A stretch of DNA of 64,000 nt from Thalassobacterium maritimum (lineage in GTDB: Bacteria > Verrucomicrobiota > Verrucomicrobiia > Opitutales > Coraliomargaritaceae): positions 1-64,000 of the forward strand of contig NZ_JARXHW010000018.1 of NCBI RefSeq assembly GCF_031127805.1, in the 5' to 3' direction. Position 1 is the first letter of the stretch; each line of letters begins with the position of its first letter. Below, one piece after another: positions 27,740-36,773 of the stretch. The position numbers were made by a program, and so were the translations under genes. The notes under the pieces are model-generated. The model searched no databases and was not told the DNA's origin. It saw only the letters and a list, made by a program, of their open reading frames with translations.

Positions 27740-28927
27740 TTACCAGAGCAACTGAACACGTGCGCGAAAGCCATCAACCTCGACATCTGTGCCGGCATCA
27801 TCCTCGGCATCGGCCATTTCGTAGCCCGCCATGAATGTTACAGCTTTACTGTAATAATAGTTAGCGCCGAAGTAGAATGAATCGATCTCATTGCCTGCAT
27901 TCGCACTGGTAGCAAGCGCATCAGTACCCGATGAGGCACGACGGATCAACTCATCCACATCGATATCAAAATCATCGGCCTCGAGATGAGAGTAGCGAAA
28001 CACTGGTTCGAACTTACCCATCTTATACGACGCACGTAATGCATAGCCGTCGACATCTCCAAAATCGCCCAAGTCCCCATGGAAGTATTCCCCGAGCAAA
28101 TTAAGCCCTTCAAACTTATAGTTCACATAGCCCGTATACGCGACCACATCATCGCCACCTACTTTGTCATCGCTGTTCGAATTGGCACCCGCATCCACAC
28201 CGACGGTGAGGCCATCGCTCTCCCACTGCAATCGACCGAAGTAGGCGAGCGCGTTATCAGACTCGGAATCTCCCCAGAGTTTCGTGCCTTCGCCTTGCGC
28301 GCCATTTACCAGCGAGACCGCATAGCTGAAGCCTGCCCCAAGATCACCTTGCGCATGAATACCTGTGTGACGTGCAGAGAAATCAATTTGATCTGCGAAA
28401 AATCGATTGGCGGCCGAGCGCTCAATCGTTGGCAATTTTGAGGACGAGGAAGTTTCCTCAAATCCGAAGGGCACCTTCTGAAAGCCAAACTGTGCATTGA
28501 GCTTATCATCAAATTTGTAACCGAAAGATGCCTTCTCAAAGGCAAAGTCCTCTCCTGCCACATCGAAGACGGACTCCGCATAAAAGCCGTTGTCCAAATT
28601 TGCCTTTACACCAAAGAACAAGCGACGGAAGTAAAAGTGATTCGTAGTCGGCGTATCCGATCCATTAACGCTGCCGGCGAGTGAATCGTATTGCCCTTGC
28701 AAGCGTCCATTAAAGCGCAGCTTCACAGTCTCTTTACCTTTAGCCGAAATTGAAAATCCCTGATCCTGCTCTTCCAGTTCAGCAGCCACCGACGTGGCTT
28801 CATCTTGGGTCAGAACACCTTTTTGAACCAAAAGTTCCAGCAAGGCATCATTAGAAGCCGCAAAGCTAGTAGAACTAAGCAAGGCCGCCGAAATCGCAGT
28901 CAATTGTGTGAATGTATATAGTTTCAT
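27740..28927 (-). CDS. Phosphate-selective (OprO/OprP-type) outer-membrane porin
   Basis: Porin of 395 residues: signal peptide MKLYTFTQLTAISAALLSST ending at SFAAS, a short helical segment (ALLELLVQKGVLTQDEATSV, about 25-50), then alternating amphipathic strands to a terminal VQLLW. FYFRRLFFGVKANLDNGFYA and FGFQKVPFGFEET are typical of the OprO/OprP family, which forms anion channels preferring phosphate or polyphosphate. The start at 28927 begins the signal peptide; an earlier in-frame start at 28960 adds eleven polar residues. It sits divergent from pstS with candidate Pho boxes upstream. Confidence 0.85.
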   Translation of the reverse strand: MKLYTFTQLTAISAALLSSTSFAASNDALLELLVQKGVLTQDEATSVAAELEEQDQGFSISAKGKETVKLRFNGRLQGQYDSLAGSVNGSDTPTTNHFYFRRLFFGVKANLDNGFYAESVFDVAGEDFAFEKASFGYKFDDKLNAQFGFQKVPFGFEETSSSSKLPTIERSAANRFFADQIDFSARHTGIHAQGDLGAGFSYAVSLVNGAQGEGTKLWGDSESDNALAYFGRLQWESDGLTVGVDAGANSNSDDKVGGDDVVAYTGYVNYKFEGLNLLGEYFHGDLGDFGDVDGYALRASYKMGKFEPVFRYSHLEADDFDIDVDELIRRASSGTDALATSANAGNEIDSFYFGANYYYSKAVTFMAGYEMADAEDDAGTDVEVDGFRARVQLLW

Positions 28928-28961
28928 TGTTCGTGTTTGTAAAATGTGCCATCGCGGCAAC

Positions 28962-29012
28962 GTTACATAAATACCCCCAATTTGTTACAGTTCTAAGCCA
29001 TTCAAGTTACAG
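28962..29012 (-). promoter_or_regulatory. Candidate Pho box array for the porin gene
   Basis: Read on the minus strand, CTGTAAC occurs at 29006-29012 and 28984-28990 and ATGTAAC at 28962-28968. Successive copies start exactly 22 bp apart, two helical turns, which suits PhoB-type tandem binding; the intermediate 11-bp positions are degenerate. The array ends 35 bp before the porin start. GTCACAT (29026-29032) and ATTACAT (29044-29050) nearby are out of phase. The PhoB assignment rests on pst context and on similarity to the CTGTCAT half-site. Confidence 0.55.
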
Positions 29013-29257
29013 GAGCGTTAACTTTGTCACATAGGCGTGTTTTATTACATTTAAGTGTCATCCAGAACACGAAGAGGTAACCATGTGACACATCTGTAAA
29101 ACGCACACGGAAATACACCCGCCGATTTACAGCCAAAGCAGACCGCCCAAAGGCCCAAATGAGACCGCAATTCCGCACTACAATTGAGCTAAAGCGTATT
29201 TAGCCCCCGAAAAACATACCGCCGGCAGATCCACAAATAGTCACAATATTAACCTTC

Positions 29258-29290
29258 CTGTAACATAAGCGCCACATTACCGAAACATAA
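29258..29290 (+). promoter_or_regulatory. Candidate Pho box upstream of pstS
   Basis: Three consecutive 11-bp units (29258-29268, 29269-29279, 29280-29290) share the pattern nnGnnACATnA and the first begins CTGTAAC, the same heptamer as in the porin promoter. Tandem 11-bp direct repeats are the hallmark of PhoB boxes. The array lies 80 bp upstream of the pstS start. Apart from this and the porin array, the 442-bp divergent gap (28928-29369) shows no gene. Confidence 0.6.
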
Positions 29291-29369
29291 CACGCGTATA
29301 AAGGGAATGCAGTTAACGAGCAAATCAGCTCGCACTCATTTTAATCACAATAACCGATCACACATACGA

Positions 29370-30323
29370 ATGAACACTACATCCATCCTTCGCGGTCTTA
29401 CCGCAGCCCTCTGCATGGGCTTTGCTGGGCAGACCAGCAGCCTTGCAAACGTTGACCCGAACTTGCCCGTTTATGAATCTGTTTCAGGCGTATCTGGCAA
29501 CCTTAACTCGATCGGATCCGACACACTCAACAATTTAATGACTCTCTGGGCGGAAGGCTTCGAAGCGATTTACCCGAATGTTAACATTCAAATCGAAGGC
29601 AAAGGCTCTTCAACCGCCCCCCCTGCACTCATCGAAGGTACGGCACAAATCGGCCCCATGAGCCGCGAGATGAAGGGCTCTGAAATGGATGCCTTTGAAG
29701 CTCGCTACGGTTACAAGCCTACAGCCGTCGGCACTTCGATCGATGCTCTCGCAGTTTTCGTCAACAAAGACAACCCACTCGAAAGCATCACTTCCGAGCA
29801 AATCGACTCTGTCTTCTCCAGCACTTACCGCAAAGGTGGCACACCGATCACCGAATGGAGCCAACTCGGACTTGAGGGCAGCCTGGGCGGTCGCGCACTC
29901 AGCCTCTACGGTCGTAACAGTGCCTCCGGCACTTACGGCTTCTTCAAGAAGGTCGCATTGGCTGGCGGTGATTTCTCCTCCAACGTTAAGGAGCAGCCTG
30001 GCTCATCTTCCGTGGTGCAAGGCATCGGCTCTGACCTCGCAGGCATCGGCTACTCCGGCATCGGCTACACCACTTCTGGCGTGAAAGCGATCCAGATCGA
30101 TGGTATCGAACCCACTGCAGAAAACTGCCTCGATGGCAGCTACCCGCTGGCTCGTCAGCTCTTCGTCTATGTCAATCGCGACCCACGCCAGCCCATGGAT
30201 AAATTGACTTACGAGTTCCTGCGCTTCGTGCTGTCTAAGCAAGGCCAGGAAGTCGTCGAGAAAGACGGCTACTACCCACTACCTGCACCGATCGCGGAAC
30301 AGATCCTAAACAGTCTTAAATAA
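29370..30323 (+). CDS. pstS: Periplasmic phosphate-binding protein
   Basis: Solute-binding protein of 317 residues for the Pst ABC transporter. Signal peptide MNTTSILRGLTAALCMGFAG ending near LANVD; mature protein with IGSDTLNNLM near the N-terminus, EGKGSSTAPPALIEGTAQIG and GRNSASGTYGFFKK, all typical PstS phosphate-contact segments. The start at 29370 begins the signal peptide; an earlier frame start at 29307 adds 21 polar residues. A strong terminator follows, separating it partly from pstC. Confidence 0.95.
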   Translation: MNTTSILRGLTAALCMGFAGQTSSLANVDPNLPVYESVSGVSGNLNSIGSDTLNNLMTLWAEGFEAIYPNVNIQIEGKGSSTAPPALIEGTAQIGPMSREMKGSEMDAFEARYGYKPTAVGTSIDALAVFVNKDNPLESITSEQIDSVFSSTYRKGGTPITEWSQLGLEGSLGGRALSLYGRNSASGTYGFFKKVALAGGDFSSNVKEQPGSSSVVQGIGSDLAGIGYSGIGYTTSGVKAIQIDGIEPTAENCLDGSYPLARQLFVYVNRDPRQPMDKLTYEFLRFVLSKQGQEVVEKDGYYPLPAPIAEQILNSLK

Positions 30324-30341
30324 GCGTCACAGAATCTTTAC

Positions 30342-30374
30342 GTGGGTGGAGGCCTCTCCACCCACTTTTTTTTT
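30342..30374 (+). terminator. Terminator between pstS and pstC
   Basis: A perfect 10-bp stem GTGGGTGGAG/CTCCACCCAC (30342-30351 and 30356-30365) with a GCCT loop is followed by nine T. It would end most pstS transcripts and let some read through, giving more binding protein than permease, as is usual for pst operons. Confidence 0.93.
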
Positions 30375-30437
30375 GCTATATAGAGACAGTACCGCTTTTT
30401 AGCTGATTCTAGCCTTCAATGATCGCCTAACACCGTT

Positions 30438-32786
30438 ATGAGTTCGACTTCTAATAAACCTTCCGAGGAGCGTTTCACCGTAGCCCGCACCACCCTACTT
30501 CTAGACCGCCTGATGACCTGCGTGATCAAGGGCGGCGGTTGGTTGGTGATGTTGACGGTCTTCGCCATCTTTGCCTTCATCTTTGTGCAGATTCTGCCAC
30601 TTTTCGGGCATCCAGATGTTAAGTCGGTCGGAAAAGTCAAGGTGCCACTGAATGATGTCGCCGTGATGGGCGTCGATGAGTGGGGCGAACTCCCTTTCTT
30701 TCTCAGTCAAAGCGGGCAACTCCACTTCACTGACCTGCCACGCGATGTCGAAACCCGCACCTACGAACGTGTCGGTGGCGACCAAACTAGCCTCGCGCTC
30801 GGCCCACGCGGTCTGTTTGAGGTCGACACAAAACTGCCAGAGAAGAACTGGACTGCATTTTATTACGACGCCTACAAAGGTGAAATCGCGCTCGGCTCGG
30901 AAGACGGTCGCGTCGCCCTGCTGCACCTCGCTTACAAGGCTCAGTTTTTAGCGGACGCCCCGCGTACGGTCGTGCCTCAGGTCAAATCAGAGTTACTGCC
31001 GGCGCTCAGCCAGTCGAACGCCCCCGTGCGCCAGCTGGCCTTCTATGAGTCCACCACCAACCGAGCGATCGGCACCTTACAAGAAACTGCAGACGGCGAA
31101 ACCATCGTCACTCTTCAGACCTATGTTGTTAAATCCAGCCTGTTTGGCGCGCCTAAGATGGTGGCGGACGCACAGATTGACCTCGGTCATGGCATCACCG
31201 ACGAAAAGCCGGAGCGCTTACTCATCGGCGGGCAAGGCGACCGCATCCTACTCACCACCGAGGGTGGATGGCTTTACTACCTACGCCTCAACAAGGGGCA
31301 ACTGGAACGCGTGCAAAAGCTGCAGCCATTTGCCGATCTGGAGGACACATCGATCCACTCGATCAACTGGCTACTCGGCAAACAATCAGTCATTTTAACT
31401 TCAAAGTCCGGTGCAAACATTACACTCGCCAGCTATCTAGACGAAGCGGCTGGCCAAATTCTTTACACCAAGATCAAGGACTTCCCAGCACTGGATGCTG
31501 GAGGTGCCAACGACTTTAGCCCCGCACAGCGCAACCGCGGATTCCTGATCTCCAACGAGCATCAACTCTCATTGCGCTACAGCACCACAGGCGATGTGCG
31601 CTGGGAAACCGATACCGACTTCCCACTACAGAAGATCGCGCTCGGCCCACGCTGGGATTCAATTTTCACCTTCGACGCACAACAAAACCTACACGTCTAC
31701 GCAGTCGACGACCCGCACCCAAACGCGGGTGCCAAAGCCTTCTTCGGCAAGATCTGGTATGAGGGCAAATCCGAGCCTGAATACGACTGGCAGTCGTCCA
31801 GCGGCACCTCCGACTTCGAGCCTAAGCTCTCGATCGTGCCGCTCTTCTTCGGCTCGATCAAAGGCACCTTCTACGCCATGCTCTTTGCCATGCCGATCGC
31901 GATCTTGGCAGCCATTTACGTTTCGCAATATCTGAAACCGGAAGCGAAGCGCTACATCAAGCCTGCCATGGAAATCATGGCCTCGCTCCCCTCCGTCGTG
32001 CTCGGCTTCCTGGCAGCACTTTGGCTGGCACCTTTAATCGAAGATCGTGTGCCCTCCATCCTGCTCATGCTCATTGCCGTCCCACTCAGTGCCGCCATGC
32101 TGGGCTACTTCTGGGGACGCATGCCTCAAACCGTGCGCAACCGCATACGCCCGGGCTCGGAATGGATGGTCATCCTGCCAGTGGTACTGATCGTCGGCTA
32201 CCTGTCTTGGCAACTCGGCCCCACTCTGGAATCGGTCTTGTTCCGCGTCTATGATCCAGACCTCGGCGTCAAAGCTGGCAACTTTCGCCTTTGGTGGACA
32301 GAAACAACTGGCGTTAGCTTTGAGCAACGTAACTCCTTAGTGGTCGGCCTCATGATGGGCTTCGCCGTGATCCCGATCATTTTCACTATTTCCGAGGATG
32401 CGCTCACCAATGTGCCGCCTTACCTCACCTCTGCTTCGCTGGCTCTTGGCGCCAGCCGCTGGCAGACCACTTGGCGCGTCATCCTACCGACAGCCTCACC
32501 TGGTATCTTCTCCGCCACCATCATCGGCTTCGGCCGCGCGGTCGGTGAAACCATGATTTTGCTGATGGCTACGGGTAACACGCCGATCATGGAGTGGAAC
32601 ATCTTCAACGGCATGCGCACACTCGCGGCCAACATCGCGGTGGAACTGCCCGAAGCACCACAATACAGCACCCTCTACCGCACTCTTTTCCTCGGTGCGA
32701 TGGCGCTCTTCCTCCTGACATTCATACTGAACACGATCGCCGAAGTCACTCGCCAGCACCTGCGCGAGAAATACAAGACGATCTAG
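30438..32786 (+). CDS. pstC: Phosphate ABC transporter permease PstC (extended form)
   Basis: Permease of 782 residues, over twice the size of E. coli PstC. One membrane helix (about 35-58) is followed by a large non-membrane insert (about 60-455) that looks beta-rich (EDGRVALLHLAYKAQ, GEWLYYLR-like strands), then the permease domain from about 470 with five helices and the EAA loop (ALGASRWQTTWRVILPTASP, about 673-692). Such enlarged PstC forms are known in several marine bacteria. The insert is expected to be periplasmic; its function is unknown. Confidence 0.92.
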   Translation: MSSTSNKPSEERFTVARTTLLLDRLMTCVIKGGGWLVMLTVFAIFAFIFVQILPLFGHPDVKSVGKVKVPLNDVAVMGVDEWGELPFFLSQSGQLHFTDLPRDVETRTYERVGGDQTSLALGPRGLFEVDTKLPEKNWTAFYYDAYKGEIALGSEDGRVALLHLAYKAQFLADAPRTVVPQVKSELLPALSQSNAPVRQLAFYESTTNRAIGTLQETADGETIVTLQTYVVKSSLFGAPKMVADAQIDLGHGITDEKPERLLIGGQGDRILLTTEGGWLYYLRLNKGQLERVQKLQPFADLEDTSIHSINWLLGKQSVILTSKSGANITLASYLDEAAGQILYTKIKDFPALDAGGANDFSPAQRNRGFLISNEHQLSLRYSTTGDVRWETDTDFPLQKIALGPRWDSIFTFDAQQNLHVYAVDDPHPNAGAKAFFGKIWYEGKSEPEYDWQSSSGTSDFEPKLSIVPLFFGSIKGTFYAMLFAMPIAILAAIYVSQYLKPEAKRYIKPAMEIMASLPSVVLGFLAALWLAPLIEDRVPSILLMLIAVPLSAAMLGYFWGRMPQTVRNRIRPGSEWMVILPVVLIVGYLSWQLGPTLESVLFRVYDPDLGVKAGNFRLWWTETTGVSFEQRNSLVVGLMMGFAVIPIIFTISEDALTNVPPYLTSASLALGASRWQTTWRVILPTASPGIFSATIIGFGRAVGETMILLMATGNTPIMEWNIFNGMRTLAANIAVELPEAPQYSTLYRTLFLGAMALFLLTFILNTIAEVTRQHLREKYKTI

Positions 32787-32833
32787 AGTCAGCGCCCGCC
32801 ACATCACATACAGGCAAACCAGCATTTTTTCTC

Positions 32834-34531
32834 ATGCCAAAATCGCAGCACAGTTTTACATCGATCCGCCCCAAAGGTGAAGCCCTCGTTTGGTTCACCG
32901 GCATGGGGCTCAGTGTCGGCATCCTCCTGATTATCGGGCTACTCGGTATCATCCTCAAGAACGGCCTCTCCATGTTTTGGCCCGACACCATCTACGAGGT
33001 ACAATTGGTCGAGGGCTCAAACGCCGGCCCTCGCAACGGCCAAAACTTCGCCGGCGCCATCGCACTGGAACGTCATAAGCGACTACAAGAAGCGACCAAT
33101 GCTGGCCTGACCAGCGAATTCCAGTTCTTCGCAGGCAACAAAGATGCCTACGGGCAAATGTATCACTACGTCGATGCCGACCAAATCGTGACGGACGCAA
33201 CGGGTGAACCCTTATTTACACCGGCTCCTGGCATCCTCCAATTAGAGCGTATCGAGTTCGGGGATGCACTCGGCTTCCCGCTCGAAATCCAACTCGCCGA
33301 TGGAACTACAATCACTGAGCCAGAAGCACTGAAGGCCGCACTATTCAAGACGATCGAGGAAAGCAACGAACGCTTAGAAACCTATACCAAGATCGAGAAG
33401 AAACAGATCGGACGCATCAACAGCAAGATGGAATCCATCCGCCTCGAGCAACGCGCACTGCGCGAAGAGCTGGGCGAGGCTGCCGCTGAAACCTCGCCGC
33501 AGATTCAAGAACTAAACGAGCAGCAAGCGGCCTTGCAGGCGCAATACACCGAACTCGCAGCGGAAGCCCGCGAGCTGCGCGAACGTCGTCACCAGGACTC
33601 GCTGCTGCTGCGTCTAGCCACCGGCGAAGAGCGTCGCATCAGCTTTGAAAACATCACTCAGGCACACTTCCCCAATGAAATGAGCCTGCCAGGCAAAGTT
33701 GGCTTCTTTCTGAAGCAGATCTGGCGCTTCATGTCCGAAGCCCCCCGTGAGGCGAATACTGAAGGCGGCATTTTCCCCGCGATCTTCGGCACCTTTGTCA
33801 TGACACTGCTGATGAGCCTGGCCGTGATGCCCTTCGGTGTGGTCGCCGCCATTTACCTGCGCGAGTATGCCACCCAGGGCGTCATCGTACGAGCTGTCCG
33901 CATCTCGGTTAACAATCTAGCCGGTGTGCCCTCCATCGTTTATGGCGTCTTCGGACTCGGCTTCTTCGTTTATGTGCTCGGTGGCAGTATCGACGAACTG
34001 TTTTTCAGTCATAAACTCCCCACCGCCACCTTCGGCACCGGCGGCGTCCTGTGGGCCTCCCTCACCTTGGCACTCATGACTGTGCCCGTCGTGATTGTCG
34101 CCACAGAAGAAGCACTCTCGGCGGTGCCACGAGGCATGCGTGAGGCCGCGCTCGCTTGCGGCGCTTCCAAGTGGCAAGCGATTCAACGCATCGTGCTGCC
34201 CGCCAGCGCGCCCGGCATCTTGACAGGACTCATCCTCGCCATGGCACGCGGCGCAGGCGAAGTCGCACCACTAATGCTGGTGGGCGTGGTCAAACTCGCA
34301 CCAAGCCTGCCCCTCGATGGCGAATTTCCTTTCGTTCACCTCGACCGCAAATTCATGCACCTCGGCTTCCACATTTACGACCTCGCCTTCCAGTCGCCCG
34401 ATTCCGATGCCGCCAAGCCGATGGTCTTTGCCACGACACTCTTGCTGATCGTACTGGTCATCGTACTCAATCTAAGCGCTATCACGATCCGCAACCATCT
34501 TCGTAAAAAGTATAAGGGCGACACCTTTTAA
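32834..34531 (+). CDS. pstA: Phosphate ABC transporter permease PstA (extended form)
   Basis: Permease of 565 residues. An N-terminal helix (about 18-41) and a periplasmic region follow the DUF3333-like layout seen in long PstA proteins. It contains a strong coiled coil (about 175-255, SKMESIRLEQRALREELGEA). The permease domain with EAA loop (ALACGASKWQAIQRIVLP, about 438-455) occupies the C-terminal half. A start at 32834 is used because an open frame reaching back to 32594 lies inside pstC and reads as non-coding. The gap to pstC is 47 bp. Confidence 0.93.
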   Translation: MPKSQHSFTSIRPKGEALVWFTGMGLSVGILLIIGLLGIILKNGLSMFWPDTIYEVQLVEGSNAGPRNGQNFAGAIALERHKRLQEATNAGLTSEFQFFAGNKDAYGQMYHYVDADQIVTDATGEPLFTPAPGILQLERIEFGDALGFPLEIQLADGTTITEPEALKAALFKTIEESNERLETYTKIEKKQIGRINSKMESIRLEQRALREELGEAAAETSPQIQELNEQQAALQAQYTELAAEARELRERRHQDSLLLRLATGEERRISFENITQAHFPNEMSLPGKVGFFLKQIWRFMSEAPREANTEGGIFPAIFGTFVMTLLMSLAVMPFGVVAAIYLREYATQGVIVRAVRISVNNLAGVPSIVYGVFGLGFFVYVLGGSIDELFFSHKLPTATFGTGGVLWASLTLALMTVPVVIVATEEALSAVPRGMREAALACGASKWQAIQRIVLPASAPGILTGLILAMARGAGEVAPLMLVGVVKLAPSLPLDGEFPFVHLDRKFMHLGFHIYDLAFQSPDSDAAKPMVFATTLLLIVLVIVLNLSAITIRNHLRKKYKGDTF

Positions 34532-34579
34532 GTCATCGCACGCGACGCTAACATAAATAGAATTTAAACATTTTTTGCA

Positions 34580-35377
34580 ATGAGCCAAACACCTGAAACA
34601 ACAAACGCCCGAGCAGACTTCGAGCCCTTCATCCAGATCAAAGACAATTACAACTTCTGGTATGGCAGCACCCAAGTGCTATTCGATATGAACCTCGACA
34701 TACCAGAAAAGCAAGTCACCGCCTTCATCGGTCCCTCTGGTTGTGGTAAGTCCACGCTGCTACGCAGCATCAATCGTATGAATGACCTAATCGAGGGCAT
34801 CCATCACACAGGTGATATCACGATTGCGGATCAAAGCATCTACGATCCCAGCCTCGAAGTCATCTCGCTGCGCAAGCGCATCGGCATGGTCTTCCAAAAG
34901 TACAACCCTTTTCCTAAATCGATCTACGAGAACATTGTTTTCAGTCTCCGCATTGCTGGCCGCAACAAGAAGTCCGAACTGGACGAAGTCGTTGAGCGCA
35001 GCTTACGCGGCGCCGCTCTTTGGGACGAAGTCAAAGACCGTTTACACGAGAGTGCGCTCAGCATGTCGGGTGGCCAGATGCAACGTCTCTGTATCGCCCG
35101 CGCCATCGCTAACAACCCTGAGGTCATCCTAATGGACGAACCTTGCTCCGCACTCGACCCCATCGCTACAGGCAAGGTCGAAGAACTCATCCATGAGTTG
35201 AAAAAGGACTATACTATTGTTATCGTTACGCACAACATGCAACAAGCCGCACGCGTCTCTGATCGCACCGCCTTCTTCTATCTTGGCAAACTGATCGAAT
35301 ATGATGTAACGGATAATATCTTCATGAAACCTAGCAACGAACAAACTGAAGCCTATGTTTCTGGTCGCTTCGGTTGA
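34580..35377 (+). CDS. pstB: Phosphate ABC transporter ATPase
   Basis: ATP-binding subunit of 265 residues. Walker A GPSGCGKST (about 52-60), ABC signature LSMSGGQMQRL (about 162), Walker B VILMDEPCSALDP (about 184) and the switch histidine in VIVTHNMQQAARVSD are all present. It energises import through PstC/PstA. Gap to pstA is 48 bp and to phoU 40 bp, so the set is one operon. Confidence 0.97.
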   Translation: MSQTPETTNARADFEPFIQIKDNYNFWYGSTQVLFDMNLDIPEKQVTAFIGPSGCGKSTLLRSINRMNDLIEGIHHTGDITIADQSIYDPSLEVISLRKRIGMVFQKYNPFPKSIYENIVFSLRIAGRNKKSELDEVVERSLRGAALWDEVKDRLHESALSMSGGQMQRLCIARAIANNPEVILMDEPCSALDPIATGKVEELIHELKKDYTIVIVTHNMQQAARVSDRTAFFYLGKLIEYDVTDNIFMKPSNEQTEAYVSGRFG

Positions 35378-35417
35378 TTGAAAACTCTGATCACAACTCC
35401 CCCTCCCTATTGTAACC

Positions 35418-36056
35418 ATGAACCGCTACTTCCACAAAGAACTCGAAGAGATTCGCAGTAAACTCATTCTCATAGGCGAAAAAGCCAACGAAGCAGGCCG
35501 CTTAGCGGTCGAAGGCTTCATCGAGAGCGACCTCGAAAAGACACAAGCCGCCGTCAAAATGGACGATGAGATCGACGATCTCGAAGTCGAAATTGACCGT
35601 GCTTCCGTCCGTTACATAACACTGCGTTCTCCCGTCTCCAGCGACGTGCGCTTAATCTTTGTGGCCATCAAAGCCAGCCATGACCTAGAGCGAGCAGGTG
35701 ATGAAGCCCACAGCATTGCAAAAAAGACACGCACAATCCTAACAAGAGATGGAAAGGTAAAAAACCCTGTCGAGATCGAGAAAATGAGTGCTCTAGCATT
35801 CGCGATGATGCGCGACGCGATCACCTCGCTGCTAGATGAAAACCTTGAGCTCGCTCAAGGCATCATCAAGCGCGACAAAGAAGTCGATCGCATCAATAAA
35901 GAAAACTACACCACGCTCTACAACGAGATGAAAGGCGAACACGGAGATTCATCCACGCACGTAGAAACCATTCTCATTTCCAAATCAATTGAACGCATTG
36001 CGGATCACGCAAAAAACTTGGCCGAAGAAGTGATTTACCTGCTGACAGGCGAATAG
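35418..36056 (+). CDS. phoU: Phosphate signalling regulator PhoU
   Basis: Protein of 212 residues consisting of two repeated three-helix bundles. The conserved metal-binding elements are present (MKMDDEIDDLEVEI-like near 50, SHDLERAGDEAHSI near 89, KSIERIADHAKNLAEEV near 192). PhoU links the Pst transporter to the PhoR/PhoB kinase system; no phoR or phoB is in the window. It closes the pstSCAB-phoU cluster. Confidence 0.95.
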   Translation: MNRYFHKELEEIRSKLILIGEKANEAGRLAVEGFIESDLEKTQAAVKMDDEIDDLEVEIDRASVRYITLRSPVSSDVRLIFVAIKASHDLERAGDEAHSIAKKTRTILTRDGKVKNPVEIEKMSALAFAMMRDAITSLLDENLELAQGIIKRDKEVDRINKENYTTLYNEMKGEHGDSSTHVETILISKSIERIADHAKNLAEEVIYLLTGE

Positions 36057-36180
36057 TCACTTTGTACTGTCAATTTGGCTTTGTTTGTGCTAGTCACACC
36101 TGTGTCGGTCACTCACGCTGGAGTCCTTCCAGCAATATCGACGCACAACTAACATAAATAAACTCGAATATTCAGTCACT

Positions 36181-36654
36181 ATGGCTAAGAAAAAAACAAC
36201 TAAGAAAGCGGCCAAAAAAGTTGCAGCCAAAAAGGCTGTCAAAAAAGTAGCCGTCAAGAAAGCTCCTGCAAAGAAGGCAGCCAAGAAAGTAGCCGCTAAG
36301 AAAGTAGCTGCAAAAAAGGTAGCCGTCAAAAAAGCAGTTAAGAAAGCAGCACCTAAAAAGGCGATCCCAGCTAAAGCACCTGCCAAGACAGTCGAAAAAA
36401 CATCCATTATCGCTCGCGTAGACGTCGGATTCGGCAACAGCCTCTACGTTCGCGGAGAAGGCGCAGGCCTCTCATGGGACAAGGGTATTCAACTCGATAA
36501 CGTTAGCCCATACGAATGGTCCTTCGCCAGCACACAAGCTAAAGGCGATGTTACCTTCAAATTCCTCATCAACGATGAGATTTGGGCCGAAGGTGAAAAT
36601 GGCACTGTAGCCGCCGGCGATACATCTATCACCTCACCGGTTTTCGCTTGGTAA
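36181..36654 (+). CDS. Histone-H1-like Lys/Ala tail fused to a starch-binding-like domain
   Basis: Protein of 157 residues. Residues 1-72 consist almost entirely of K, A, V and P in KKAAKKVAAKK-type repeats, like histone H1 tails and the chlamydial Hc proteins that bind DNA non-specifically. Residues 76-157 form a beta domain (VGFGNSLYVRGEGAGLSWDK, EWSFASTQAKGDVTFKFLIN) with spacing like CBM20 or CBM48 starch-binding domains, including the two aromatic positions. Binding to both DNA (or acidic polymer) and glycan is inferred. The gene has its own terminator and stands alone after phoU. Confidence 0.8.
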   Translation: MAKKKTTKKAAKKVAAKKAVKKVAVKKAPAKKAAKKVAAKKVAAKKVAVKKAVKKAAPKKAIPAKAPAKTVEKTSIIARVDVGFGNSLYVRGEGAGLSWDKGIQLDNVSPYEWSFASTQAKGDVTFKFLINDEIWAEGENGTVAAGDTSITSPVFAW

Positions 36655-36707
36655 TTAAGCAAAGTTATACGCTTTAGATAACGAAGCACCGCTTCCATAA
36701 ATTTACA

Positions 36708-36740
36708 AAATCCCGCCAATAAATTGGCGGGATTTTTTTT
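36708..36740 (+). terminator. Rho-independent terminator of the H1-like gene
   Basis: AAATCCCGCCAAT (36708-36720) pairs with ATTGGCGGGATTT (36723-36735); the end of the stem opens to give a normal loop, and a run of T follows. It is the only strong terminator between this gene and the convergent DUF1853 gene. Confidence 0.93.
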
Positions 36741-36773
36741 GCATTATATAAAATACCCCTCTGAGCGATGCCC

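Noticed and set aside
32594..32833. Upstream extension of pstA into pstC
   Set aside because: The frame overlaps the end of pstC, and the added residues are His/Arg-rich without structure. MPKSQHSF at 32834 is followed directly by the membrane helix.
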